From Methanobacteriota archaeon (lineage in GTDB: Archaea > Methanobacteriota > Methanobacteria > Methanobacteriales > Methanobacteriaceae): a DNA stretch of 26,389 nt. The translations under genes were made by a program, and so were the position numbers. The DNA lies in the NCBI GenBank assembly GCA_023409695.1, contig JAEYQZ010000207.1:1-26389 (forward strand). The letters run 5' to 3'. Under the pieces are notes generated by a model. That model saw only the letters and a program-made list of their open reading frames with translations. It did not search any database and had not been told where the DNA came from. Positions 6,716 to 15,481 of this stretch are shown in pieces (position 1 is the first letter of the stretch; the number at the start of each line of letters is the position of its first letter).

Positions 6716-9010
6716 TTATTTACGAACCTCTGATCCGTAAATATATGAACCTCCATCATCGTAGATCCTGAATCTTCCATTGATTACCTCATCAGGTGAG
6801 CGGTAGCCCTCATCGATGACTATATTAGCCCCAGCCATTTGAGATATCAGGACCTTATCTCGGGCTATGTTAACAGTCCCAAAAAATATATAGGACGTAC
6901 TATTGACCAGATCAAAATACGCAGGAATTTCCACGCAGGAAACCATACTGTTTAAAACACTGGCCCTATTCTTATCAGCATAAATTGTAGAATTATTCTT
7001 AGAGTACGTTTGTAACCATTTACCACTCGTTACTTCTCTTTGATCAAATTTAGGAAAATCACAAGTTGCACTTAGAGCAATTGACGTGACATCGGCTTTA
7101 TCTAAAATTTGATATGTAAAACCAGTGTCAAAAAACAAAAAAACCACCAGGAAAATAGAGATCACTGTAAATAAATTATTACGAGTAATCTTTGAAAATG
7201 GTTTAAACTTTAAAAATGATCTAAATAAATGGAATATCTTTATAATTCCAACTACACAGAATGGTGCTAAAATAATTAATGACATGTGGTACAGCCTGGA
7301 AGTGTTCATCTGACTGGAAAAGAAAGGTAAAAATACTCCAGCCATTAATATTATAAATGCAGCTAAACTGAGGGCTTTAAATTCCTTTTTAAATTTCATC
7401 CCATCCTTTCCAAATAATAATGCCAGGATACCTATAGCAATGAATAACTGGCTGATCAAATAGAAATTCTTTTGCAGATTACGCAGTGGAGTAACCTGCT
7501 GCTGCATCACCAAACTTAAGCCTTGAGTAGCATTTGGATCCATAAAACTGTAAAGATTACCTATTATACTACACCCTATGTTAATAAAACTCTGGAAAAT
7601 AGTAGAGTTAGACGTGTAAATGTCCCATATTAAAATAAACAATATAAACAGGGCCACGAAGGGAGGAGTAATGATTATCCTGCTGTTTTTAATAACAGAT
7701 CGGTACTGTTTTATTTTTGTGTTGACTTCACGTTTTTCATTGTTACCAAACTTACTTCCAACCAAATATCTTTTAAATACATAAATCGGATTCTTATCAA
7801 GAATATACAGGAATATCATGCTTCCTGACAAAATAAACATCATAATATACGCTAACCCGTAATGAGCTACAACAATAGACATCCCAAAAATTATGGCCAG
7901 AACTGACCTTTTTATTACATCCATCTGTTCATCGGCCATTATCATCAGTACCAGTACCAGCATAAGCTCTGCCACTTGCTGCCGGATTAAGGATACCATT
8001 TCAGTATAAAAAGTGAACTGTATCATAAAGAAAAATACTGCAAAGAAAGCTATACGAGGACTTGTCTGTTTATGAAACACATAATATAAGCCTAAAGGGG
8101 CTAATGAGAAAATAAAAGGATAAACAATCTTCATTATCCAGACTAATCCTGTGTTAATAAAAGTGGACAAAATAGGTGCCATCATCATTACGCTTAACAT
8201 AGAATTGTAGTTCATAGGAAGATTCTGATCCCAGAATGAATTTGCAATGACATTATTAGCTAAAAAGTACTCATTGTTTACATCCCAACCCCATATGTAG
8301 TTAGTGATCAGAGCCTTATGCAATAAAAGGGAAAATGAAATTGCAAATACAAATAATGGATAATATTTAGAATCAATCTTACCAATACCAACAAGCAATG
8401 CCATTAAACCTATCAAAAATATCATTAGCATTGTTAAAGTGTTATATTGGTAAACATTCATCATGTAAGCCCCTATAACACTTAAAAAAGGCATTAAAAG
8501 TGGAAATAGAACCTGTGGTGTTATTAACTTATTTACATTTACATGATTTGGTGGTGATTTTTTAACGATCATGTCCTTTAAATTTCGTAAAATTAATTTG
8601 TACCTCCTGCTTTTATCTATCTTATAACAAATAAAACACAGAATAACGATTAAAATATTAATAGTAACGAAAATTGATACAAATGACAGAGGTTTACTAA
8701 CTCCAAAAAGCGGATAAATCGTGTTCATCAAAAATCCCACTAACATGAGGCTAGCTAGGCTTAATCCGACAGTATACAAAAGAACCTGCCCATTATGTTT
8801 TATTTCATCTAAATCCAGCAAGCGAAGTAAAAGCATGCCTGGAACAAACAAAATAAATATGAATCCCACTACATTTTTAACAATAGGTATATCTAAACCA
8901 GCAAAATCCAAAAGAAGGAGTACAGAGAATACAATTTGAACTGCAATAATCAGTGAAAGAAACTCTTTAATCCTCCAATCCTTCATACGAAAAGGGTTTT
9001 TTAAATACAT
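6716..9010 (-). CDS. Large polytopic membrane protein (DUF2206-like), glycan cluster
   Basis: 764-residue integral membrane protein with many hydrophobic helices between about residues 15 and 640. A C-terminal soluble part starts near the segment GKWLQTYSKNNSTIYADKNR and ends in GRFRIYDDGGSYIYGS. Overall layout and sequence character match the archaeal DUF2206 membrane-protein family, often found in methanogen surface-polysaccharide clusters; it may be a GT-C-type lipid-linked glycosyltransferase or a polymerase, which is inference. Start: the frame is open to a TTG at 9028, but the ATG at 9010 is preferred. It follows the upstream stop (TAG 9014-9012) by 1 nt and has AAGGGGGAT at a good distance. 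Flanked by two GT4 genes in the same direction. No flippase is recognisable elsewhere in the cluster. Confidence 0.75.
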   Translation of the reverse strand: MYLKNPFRMKDWRIKEFLSLIIAVQIVFSVLLLLDFAGLDIPIVKNVVGFIFILFVPGMLLLRLLDLDEIKHNGQVLLYTVGLSLASLMLVGFLMNTIYPLFGVSKPLSFVSIFVTINILIVILCFICYKIDKSRRYKLILRNLKDMIVKKSPPNHVNVNKLITPQVLFPLLMPFLSVIGAYMMNVYQYNTLTMLMIFLIGLMALLVGIGKIDSKYYPLFVFAISFSLLLHKALITNYIWGWDVNNEYFLANNVIANSFWDQNLPMNYNSMLSVMMMAPILSTFINTGLVWIMKIVYPFIFSLAPLGLYYVFHKQTSPRIAFFAVFFFMIQFTFYTEMVSLIRQQVAELMLVLVLMIMADEQMDVIKRSVLAIIFGMSIVVAHYGLAYIMMFILSGSMIFLYILDKNPIYVFKRYLVGSKFGNNEKREVNTKIKQYRSVIKNSRIIITPPFVALFILFILIWDIYTSNSTIFQSFINIGCSIIGNLYSFMDPNATQGLSLVMQQQVTPLRNLQKNFYLISQLFIAIGILALLFGKDGMKFKKEFKALSLAAFIILMAGVFLPFFSSQMNTSRLYHMSLIILAPFCVVGIIKIFHLFRSFLKFKPFSKITRNNLFTVISIFLVVFLFFDTGFTYQILDKADVTSIALSATCDFPKFDQREVTSGKWLQTYSKNNSTIYADKNRASVLNSMVSCVEIPAYFDLVNSTSYIFFGTVNIARDKVLISQMAGANIVIDEGYRSPDEVINGRFRIYDDGGSYIYGSEVRK

Positions 9011-9011
9011 T

Positions 9012-10145
9012 CTAAAATCCCCCTTCAAGAACCTGGCGGTAAATACTGTTCAACCGGTTTTCCATAATTGTCCAGTTATACTTGTTTTTATAGGCTTTTC
9101 TGCCGTTATTACCCAACCTTTTCTGCAAACTGAGATCGTCTTTTAAACGAGATATTGCCCATGTCAAAGCTTCTTCATTCCCATAAGGTATTACTATCCC
9201 ACATTTCTCTTTCCGCACAATATCTGCCATTGACGTATTTTCATTTACAATAATTGGGATTTTAGATGCCATCGCCTCAAAAAGCTTATTTGGACTGGCA
9301 TATCTATTATTAGGAATGTCTGGATTGTAGAGTGCAATGGTCAGGTCTGCACTTAATGTCCCCTTAACTATTTCCCCATATGGAACTCCATCCAGATACA
9401 GATCTATATTGTCAAATTTTTGGCTAAGTCGTATTATCTGCTTTTTATAATCTGTTTCGTCGCAATGCCCCCGGATACTTAATTCAACATCACTCATTTT
9501 ACCAATAGCTGAGATTATCATATCCAAACATCTTTCTTTTAGTATTTTACCTCCAATAAATACTTTAAAAGTTTTTATATCATCATTATGATAATTTTTA
9601 TCGAAATTATCTTCTTCAGGGCTGTTATTTACAATGAAAATATTTTTATGTACATTTCCACCTATCTGTTCAACTCTTGCTTCGTCTGCTAAAATTAAAA
9701 CATCAGAAAATGGCAGTAAATGTTTATCCATCTTTATAATTATATTTCGCAGTAAAGAAGGCATCATATCCCCATAAAAGTCATATATATCATAAACTAT
9801 GGGCTTATTTTTAATTTTAGCCATTATCAATGCAAATAAATAGGTATCAAAGTTTACAGCATGGACTACATCCCATTCAGTTTGAAGTAGCCAGAAAATA
9901 AGGTATAAAAACCATATTGGGAAGTATAATAATGAGCTAATACGGCCTATAGGGGCATTAAGATTTAAACCTTTTATATCAACTTTTTTATCACATGTAA
10001 ATGGCCAGCCCCTCTCCCAAATGATAACTTTAACTTCATATCCATTTTTAAGCAGAGTATCTATTTCCTTCCTCAAGCGAGTATCCGGATAAGATATGAC
10101 CATCAAAATTTTGGATTTTTTATTTGCTCTTCCGTTTTGACTCAT
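9012..10145 (-). CDS. Family 4 glycosyltransferase
   Basis: 377-residue GT-B protein. N-terminal domain: KILMVISYPDTRLRKEIDTL, then WDVVHAVNFDT and PIVYDIYDFYGDM, typical of GT4 enzymes acting on lipid-linked glycans. A short hydrophobic stretch, LLYFPIWFLYLIFWLL (72-87), may associate with the membrane. C-terminal domain: VFIGGKILKERCLDMI and YASPNKLFEAMASKIPIIV. The Glu at 290 is the second Glu of the EX7E motif; the first position is not Glu, as is common in this 'SPNKLFE' subgroup. The start ATG at 10145 is preceded by AGGTAGG. An 84-bp A/T-rich gap separates it from the methyltransferase gene upstream, while its 3' end abuts the membrane-protein gene by 1 nt. Donor sugar unknown. Confidence 0.88.
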   Translation of the reverse strand: MSQNGRANKKSKILMVISYPDTRLRKEIDTLLKNGYEVKVIIWERGWPFTCDKKVDIKGLNLNAPIGRISSLLYFPIWFLYLIFWLLQTEWDVVHAVNFDTYLFALIMAKIKNKPIVYDIYDFYGDMMPSLLRNIIIKMDKHLLPFSDVLILADEARVEQIGGNVHKNIFIVNNSPEEDNFDKNYHNDDIKTFKVFIGGKILKERCLDMIISAIGKMSDVELSIRGHCDETDYKKQIIRLSQKFDNIDLYLDGVPYGEIVKGTLSADLTIALYNPDIPNNRYASPNKLFEAMASKIPIIVNENTSMADIVRKEKCGIVIPYGNEEALTWAISRLKDDLSLQKRLGNNGRKAYKNKYNWTIMENRLNSIYRQVLEGGF

Positions 10146-10229
10146 CTAAACCTACCTGTATAAAATTTTTCAGGATTTTTAATGTATAACACGTTTAAAA
10201 AGTTTTATTTTTAAAAATATGATTCATTA

Positions 10230-11216
10230 TTAACCACATTGCTTTTTCAATATTATTTCACATTGATCTCCAATTTTAAAAATATTTAAAACCGTGGTTA
10301 TTGGAATAAGTAGCATGTTTAAATATAAATTATGAATTAACACGCGGTTAGATTTTTTACCACGTAAACTTTCCCATAAATATATGAAAGAACTTATAAT
10401 CTGATATCTAGGGTCAGAATTGTACCTTATTTTCAGAATATCAAAATTATGTTTTTTAGCATATTTTTTGAGGACTTCAGTCGAAAAAAGGTACAAATGG
10501 CGCGGTGTATCAAGTTGCGCCCAGTATTTTCCAAATACCTTCGAAGCCAGAGAGTCACTCACTGGCACTGCTATTATGAGATGACCCCCTGGCTTTAAAA
10601 TTCGGTAAATTTCATTCATGGTTTGCGAAGGGTTAGGGACATGTTCAAAAACATGGTTAAGGGTAATAAAGTCAAAATATTCATCCCTATACTTAGCTTC
10701 TTCTAAAGTACAATTTGAAATATTTAAACTGTAATTTTGAGATAATTCATGGTTAAAAACAATAGGTTCTACTCCATAAGGCTTCATTCCAAGATATTTC
10801 ATAACTAAAGGAAAATAACCAATTCCACAACCAATATCCAAATATCTACCGTTTTCAACAAATTTTACAGTCCTGAAATATGATGAAAATGGTAAAAATA
10901 ATAATTTAAATATCCTTGAAAATCTGGAATCACCATTTTTTTGGACATACTGGTATAATGTTTCAACCAGTGTGAAGATTTTTCTGGAAGGTGTTGTACC
11001 ATTCAAATCAGAATAAACCTCATAATCTGTAGAATAGTGTTTTTTAAGCACTTCAGGGCTTGGTTGATTTAAAAATGAAAGTCCGCAGTTCTGGCACTGA
11101 TATACCTTAAATTCTCCTTCAATTTCAGGAAACATGCGATCATGATTGGTAAGGACTAATTTATAAAGCTTGGAACCACATAAATCACAGTAATCATGCT
11201 TCATCTTTTTGGTCAT
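10230..11216 (-). CDS. SAM-dependent methyltransferase with N-terminal zinc ribbon
   Basis: 328-residue class I methyltransferase. An N-terminal CxxC...CxxC zinc ribbon (C10, C13, C41, C44) precedes the Rossmann domain. Motif I is YLDIGCGIGYFP, followed by an acidic strand end GVEP. FDFITLNHVFEHVPNP, LKPGGHLIIAVP and LDTPRHLYLFS are typical of sugar and lipid methyltransferases of the Methyltransf_11/23 group. In a glycan cluster it probably O- or C-methylates a sugar. Start choice: the frame extends to an ATG at 11249, but the ATG at 11216 is preferred. It has GGGAG 7 nt upstream and gives a normal zinc-ribbon N-terminus, overlapping the preceding gene by 23 bp rather than 56. The acceptor is unknown. 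Confidence 0.85.
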   Translation of the reverse strand: MTKKMKHDYCDLCGSKLYKLVLTNHDRMFPEIEGEFKVYQCQNCGLSFLNQPSPEVLKKHYSTDYEVYSDLNGTTPSRKIFTLVETLYQYVQKNGDSRFSRIFKLLFLPFSSYFRTVKFVENGRYLDIGCGIGYFPLVMKYLGMKPYGVEPIVFNHELSQNYSLNISNCTLEEAKYRDEYFDFITLNHVFEHVPNPSQTMNEIYRILKPGGHLIIAVPVSDSLASKVFGKYWAQLDTPRHLYLFSTEVLKKYAKKHNFDILKIRYNSDPRYQIISSFIYLWESLRGKKSNRVLIHNLYLNMLLIPITTVLNIFKIGDQCEIILKKQCG

Positions 11217-12384
11217 AATCCATCTCCCTGTGTGTGATAAATTCTTCATTGATTATCTGGAAAAGAGAAAGATAGCCCTCTGTAATCCTATCCCATAAAT
11301 AATTATTTTTTACTCTATAGTAAACGTCATCCTTGAGCTTAAGATAACTCTGCTGATGTTTATAAACTGATTTCATTTTTCTAGAGAGTTCTATTTCATT
11401 TTTAAAATAAACTGCCGATGTTCCGCAAACTTCACGGTTAAATTGATTATCATGTGCCATGATTATATTTTTGGAAATTGCAGCCTCTAAAAGAGAAGGA
11501 TTGGTCCCTCCCACTGAATGACCATGAATATATGCACAGCAGTTCTGCCGAAGCATATCAAGGAGTTTTTGATTATAAATCGATCCTAAAAATATTACTC
11601 CAGGTTGGGTGCATTCTTCTGCTATAGCTTCAATCTCTTCTTTATAAGATTCGCTTGTGAAATCTCCAACTACTAACAATGGAATAGGAATTTCAGCCTG
11701 AACAAATGCATCTATTATTGTATGAATATTATTTTCCGGTTCTAATCGTGCGACCACCAGATAATAATCTCCAGGGCTCATCTCAACTGAAGTATAAGTT
11801 TTAAGAAGCTTCAAGGATTCACCATTCCATGTAACTCTCTCAGGGATATCAATTCCATAAGAAAGATAACTGGTTTTGTCCAGATATTTCTTATCCACAT
11901 AATTTTTCATCGCCTGAGCATCTACAATTATTTTATCTGCAAATACAGTTGCCATATCATGATTTATCTTTAAAAGCCATCTTTCCAGTAGACTAAATTT
12001 GCTTCTTTGCCACATGACCCCGTCTATATTAACGATAACCTGAGACTTTCTATTAAGGATCTTAGGAATGAAAAGAAACATACCCACCTCTATACCCAAA
12101 AAGTATATGAGCTGATGTTTCCTGCTTAACTTAATCAGAAAATAGATATCCGAGAGATTCTCATAAATTTTCCTTAAGAAATAATTTTTAGGAGGTTTTA
12201 CAGGGAAATATTCCAGTTTAGCCCCTTTATAATTATCTTTACGAGATTGCAATGGTTCGTACTCACAGCTTACAGTGATATCATATCCATTTTTTACCAA
12301 ATTTTCCGTTAATCCCTGGGCAAAAGTTTCAAAACCCCCATATTTAGCAGGAATACCACGGCAGCCTATAATTGCAATTTTCAT
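11194..12384 (-). CDS. DUF1972-type family 4 glycosyltransferase (rhamnosyltransferase-like)
   Basis: 396 residues. The N-terminus MKIAIIGCRGIPAKYGGFET is the signature of the DUF1972 domain found in Cps2T/WchF-like rhamnosyltransferases and related enzymes. The C-terminal GT4 domain contains YLVVARLEPENNIHTII, LLVVGDF and HGHSVGGTNPSLLEAA, the subfamily's version of the donor-binding motif. These enzymes usually add the second sugar to a lipid-linked primer, often L-rhamnose from dTDP-Rha. The dTDP-6-deoxyhexose context here is compatible with that, but donor specificity is inferred only. Its start forms a 4-bp ATGA overlap with the upstream GT2 stop (12384-12381), so translation is coupled; its 3' end overlaps the methyltransferase gene. 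Confidence 0.88.
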   Translation of the reverse strand: MKIAIIGCRGIPAKYGGFETFAQGLTENLVKNGYDITVSCEYEPLQSRKDNYKGAKLEYFPVKPPKNYFLRKIYENLSDIYFLIKLSRKHQLIYFLGIEVGMFLFIPKILNRKSQVIVNIDGVMWQRSKFSLLERWLLKINHDMATVFADKIIVDAQAMKNYVDKKYLDKTSYLSYGIDIPERVTWNGESLKLLKTYTSVEMSPGDYYLVVARLEPENNIHTIIDAFVQAEIPIPLLVVGDFTSESYKEEIEAIAEECTQPGVIFLGSIYNQKLLDMLRQNCCAYIHGHSVGGTNPSLLEAAISKNIIMAHDNQFNREVCGTSAVYFKNEIELSRKMKSVYKHQQSYLKLKDDVYYRVKNNYLWDRITEGYLSLFQIINEEFITHREMDYDQKDEA

Positions 12385-13286
12385 CTTCTCACTCTTCTTG
12401 TTTTAATCCAATAGCTTAACATTCGTTTGAATATTTTAACCCCATCGTTAAATCCATTTAATTTAGGGGCATCTAATCGATTTTTATAGTTAATAGGAAT
12501 TTCTAATACCCTGAAATTGTTGTTAGAAATCTTTGAAAACATTTCAACCTCTAAATCAAAACCATTAGAGTCTATACCTTCTTGTAAAAGGCTGTCTATT
12601 ACTTTTCTTTGAAATGCCCAGTAACCAGTACACACATCTGAAACTTTACAAAACAGTATGCTGGCAAAAAAACTCAACAAGCGATTACCCACCAGGTTAA
12701 ATCGGCTTATGGATCCTTTTTCGCGTTTGCCCAATAAACGAGACCCTAAAACTACATCTGCTTTACCGTCCATTAACGGTTTCAAGAGTTTTTGAGCATC
12801 TTCTGGATCGTATGTGTTATCTGCATCCAGCATTACTATAAAATCAGATTTTACGTTCTGAAAACCTCTTTTTATAGCATTTGCTTTTCCTTGTTTCCTT
12901 TCTTTAAGTACATTAGCCCCTGATTTTTTTGCAACATACGCAGTTTTATCTTTAGAATTGTTGTCGACTACAATGACTTTGGATTTTGGATATCTACGGA
13001 TATTTTTGACCAGGGGACCAATGGACTGTTCTTCATTATATGCTGGAAGCAAAAATGTGACATGTCTCATTGAATGATAATATTCCTCGTCAAAAACTCG
13101 GTTTACTGTTGGTTTGTTGCTATATCTTTGAGAATACAGTTCTATATCTTCCAAATAGTTCAATTCTTCAAATAGTGTGTTTTCGTATAGATTTTTTGAA
13201 TCCAAAGTGATCCCCTTCCATTCATATCTATACGCTCTTATAAATCGTGATATGAATATCATCAAAACATTTAATACTACCGTCAT
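12381..13286 (-). CDS. Family 2 glycosyltransferase (dolichyl-phosphate sugar synthase-like)
   Basis: 301 residues from the ATG at 13286 (a TTG one codon earlier is possible). The catalytic domain begins near residue 75 with VTFLLPAYNEEQSIG, followed by VIVVDNNSKDKT, KQGKANAIKRGF and VMLDADNTYDPED (DAD at about 154-156), then DVVLGSRL and VCTGYWAFQRK. This pattern is that of Dpm1/AglJ-like enzymes that load a sugar onto dolichyl phosphate, so it may start assembly of the lipid-linked glycan. About 70 residues precede the GT2 domain: a hydrophobic stretch, then an acidic segment, LYENTLFEELNYLEDIEL. First gene of the minus-strand cluster; no strong Shine-Dalgarno site was seen. Likely promoter lies in the A/T-rich region upstream. 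Confidence 0.87.
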   Translation of the reverse strand: MTVVLNVLMIFISRFIRAYRYEWKGITLDSKNLYENTLFEELNYLEDIELYSQRYSNKPTVNRVFDEEYYHSMRHVTFLLPAYNEEQSIGPLVKNIRRYPKSKVIVVDNNSKDKTAYVAKKSGANVLKERKQGKANAIKRGFQNVKSDFIVMLDADNTYDPEDAQKLLKPLMDGKADVVLGSRLLGKREKGSISRFNLVGNRLLSFFASILFCKVSDVCTGYWAFQRKVIDSLLQEGIDSNGFDLEVEMFSKISNNNFRVLEIPINYKNRLDAPKLNGFNDGVKIFKRMLSYWIKTRRVRR

Positions 13287-13289
13287 CAA

Positions 13290-13852
13290 AACGTTTCCAT
13301 GCTTTTCACGATAGACATCCCAGCACTCTTCTGACCAAACATTTCAATGCATCTTAACAAATAGCAAAATTGCAAAATAGTTAAAATTTTAATAGTACAG
13401 TTTATACAGACTAAATTTCGCATTTTTACAAATCAGAATAAAACATGTTAAAAATTAATTAAAAAATGTATTAACATATTGACTTCAAATATATCAATAT
13501 TAAAAATAGATATGCGACAATTTTCACAGAGCATAGTCAAAAATATGGACTTATAAAAACCAGTTAATTAATTAATGCATTTAACGAATAATAAAGCATT
13601 TTAAAAGCAGATTAGATGGTGAAAATATACAAAACGATATTTCCTCTCAATTCAAATCTCAATTTTATTTTTAATTCGTATTTATTCGAATATAGTAATT
13701 TTTTTATGTGATGATGTGATATCTATGTTTATACTTTATTAATTATCATTAAAAAATCAGTACAATATTGAAAAATTTAAATCCATTAAATAATTCGATA
13801 TTTACTCAAATATAAATGTTAATAAGAAATTTAACAAAAGAGATGAGCATCA
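13290..13852. other. Intergenic region between divergent genes (two promoters expected)
   Basis: 563 bp, very A/T-rich, separating the glycan cluster (-) from the PAS-protein gene (+). On the plus strand a good box A, CTTATAAAAAC, lies at 13550-13560, about 300 bp upstream of the PAS gene, and a weaker AAATATAAAT at 13808-13817 lies just upstream of it. GAGATGA at 13840-13846 is the likely ribosome site for the PAS gene. A minus-strand TATA-like GTATAAAC sits near 13401-13408 for the glycan cluster. A 10-bp palindrome TATTCGAATA lies at 13683-13692. No convincing gene was found. Confidence 0.45.
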
Positions 13853-15436
13853 ATGAATGTAAATGTTCTTTTAATTAAGAATAATATAAATTATCCCTTA
13901 GAGGCAATTACGGGATTTACTGATCTTCATCTTAAAGATACAGTTAACTTAGATGATATTATTGATTTATTAGAAGTTGATGCTTCAGAATTTGATGCTG
14001 TTTTATTTGAAATGGAATCTTATGATACCTTTGAGAAAGCAACGTTAGATAGGATCTCAAAAAAGTGGAATAACCCTGCATTAACTATTATAACCCTGGC
14101 CAAAAATGAGGAAAATGTTAAAAAATTAACTGATAATTATTTACTGGTAGAACAGTTAACTCCCATATTATTAGAAAAGTCAGTCTTACTTGCAATTGAA
14201 AAAAAGAAAGTCAATGATTTAAATTGGAAGCTTCAAAACTACGAACAACTTATAGAAGAAGACTTTGAAAAAGAAGCTAATCTTACCATTGGAGACTCTT
14301 CATATTTAGAAGAATATGACGATACTATTGATTTAAACCAGGATAATGAATTTTTTAATCAGTATGATTCTACTGAATCCGAATTAAAATGGCTTGGAAT
14401 TTTATTAAATGCAGTTCCCTGTGGAATCATTATTTTAGACTGCAGGAAATCACATGAATTTTTTGTAAACAGAGAACTGCTCCAAATGTTTGGTAATGAT
14501 AATTTAGATAATTTTGATATGGAAAAAAATTTGATAAAAATAAATGATATTACTACTCTTAATTTATACGACCCCAATGGCGAAAAAATAGCTGATGAAG
14601 AATTCCCTTCCATCAAGTCTATTATAAATGGTGAAGACATTGAGAACCTAGAACAAGTCATAAAATACGATGATTACAACGATAAAACGGTAATTATTAA
14701 CTCATCGCCAGTCTTTGATAAATCAGGAAATATAATAGCCTCTATCACAGCAATATCTGATGTATCTAAACTGAAGAATACTGAAAGAGATTTAATAAAT
14801 ACAATTAAAGCCAAAAATATAATTTCAGAGGAGTTTAACGATCGAATTCTAAATATTTTACAGACCATGACCAACCTTCTGTGTGTAAATGAAGAACTGG
14901 ATCAACCTGAACAGTACAATAAATTCTATATAAATGAAAATAAGATAACTAATGTAGTAGGGCTAAGTTTTATTCAAAATATCCACGAACAGCTCCTGTA
15001 TTATGAAGATGTTAAACAGGCAGATTTTAATGAATATGTTCAGGAAATATGCTCTAAACTTCTTCACATTTATAATGCAAATGAATTCGTAGATTTGAAA
15101 ATTGAAGGTTATGCACCTATGAATTTAGATATTCTACTCCCATGTGGCCTTATTATAAACGATATACTCAATTATAGACTAAGAGCATTTACAGATAATA
15201 GAAAAATTGATTTAATGATCAGATCTAAATCCAACGATGGTAGAATAACAATAGAAATTGTTGACAATGGACCTCGATCTAAAATTCCTATAATGAAAAA
15301 CAGATCAGATGATCTTAAACTCACCCATGCATTATTAGAACAGCTCAGCGGAATAATAAAAATTGAGACTAATAATCAGCAGACTTCATTCTTCATAGAG
15401 ATACTATATCTAGATATCAATGATATTTTAAATTAA
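13853..15436 (+). CDS. PAS protein with receiver-like and histidine-kinase-like domains, catalytic motifs degenerate
   Basis: 527-residue soluble protein. Residues 1-120 look like a receiver domain, but the acidic pair is KNN (9-11), the phosphoacceptor position reads LFEMES (Glu53 instead of Asp), and the conserved Lys region reads VEQLTP. An acidic linker (about 135-170) follows. The PAS domain (about 176-305) shows LLNAVPCGIIILD. A HisKA_2-like helix (320-343) reads EEFNDRILNILQTMTNLL where active kinases read 'EIHHRVKNNLQ...'; the histidine is absent. The HATPase-like part keeps PCGLIIND and DNG (471-473) but lacks the following glycine motif and the second glycine box (DDLKLTHALLEQL). 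It is therefore probably a signalling pseudokinase, or very divergent. Residue correspondences come from reading by eye. No membrane segment. Convergent with the following gene. Confidence 0.75.
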   Translation: MNVNVLLIKNNINYPLEAITGFTDLHLKDTVNLDDIIDLLEVDASEFDAVLFEMESYDTFEKATLDRISKKWNNPALTIITLAKNEENVKKLTDNYLLVEQLTPILLEKSVLLAIEKKKVNDLNWKLQNYEQLIEEDFEKEANLTIGDSSYLEEYDDTIDLNQDNEFFNQYDSTESELKWLGILLNAVPCGIIILDCRKSHEFFVNRELLQMFGNDNLDNFDMEKNLIKINDITTLNLYDPNGEKIADEEFPSIKSIINGEDIENLEQVIKYDDYNDKTVIINSSPVFDKSGNIIASITAISDVSKLKNTERDLINTIKAKNIISEEFNDRILNILQTMTNLLCVNEELDQPEQYNKFYINENKITNVVGLSFIQNIHEQLLYYEDVKQADFNEYVQEICSKLLHIYNANEFVDLKIEGYAPMNLDILLPCGLIINDILNYRLRAFTDNRKIDLMIRSKSNDGRITIEIVDNGPRSKIPIMKNRSDDLKLTHALLEQLSGIIKIETNNQQTSFFIEILYLDINDILN

Positions 15437-15481
15437 TATAAAGTAATTTGATTATTAAGCCTTTTACTATCCAAACATAAA

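Noticed and set aside
13616..13711. 31-codon plus-strand frame starting MVKIYKTIF
   Set aside because: No ribosome site and a composition expected from random A/T-rich DNA; kept only as part of a possible transcript in the findings.
14359..14874. Minus-strand frames inside the PAS-protein gene
   Set aside because: Shadows of a 527-codon gene with recognisable PAS and kinase-like domains.
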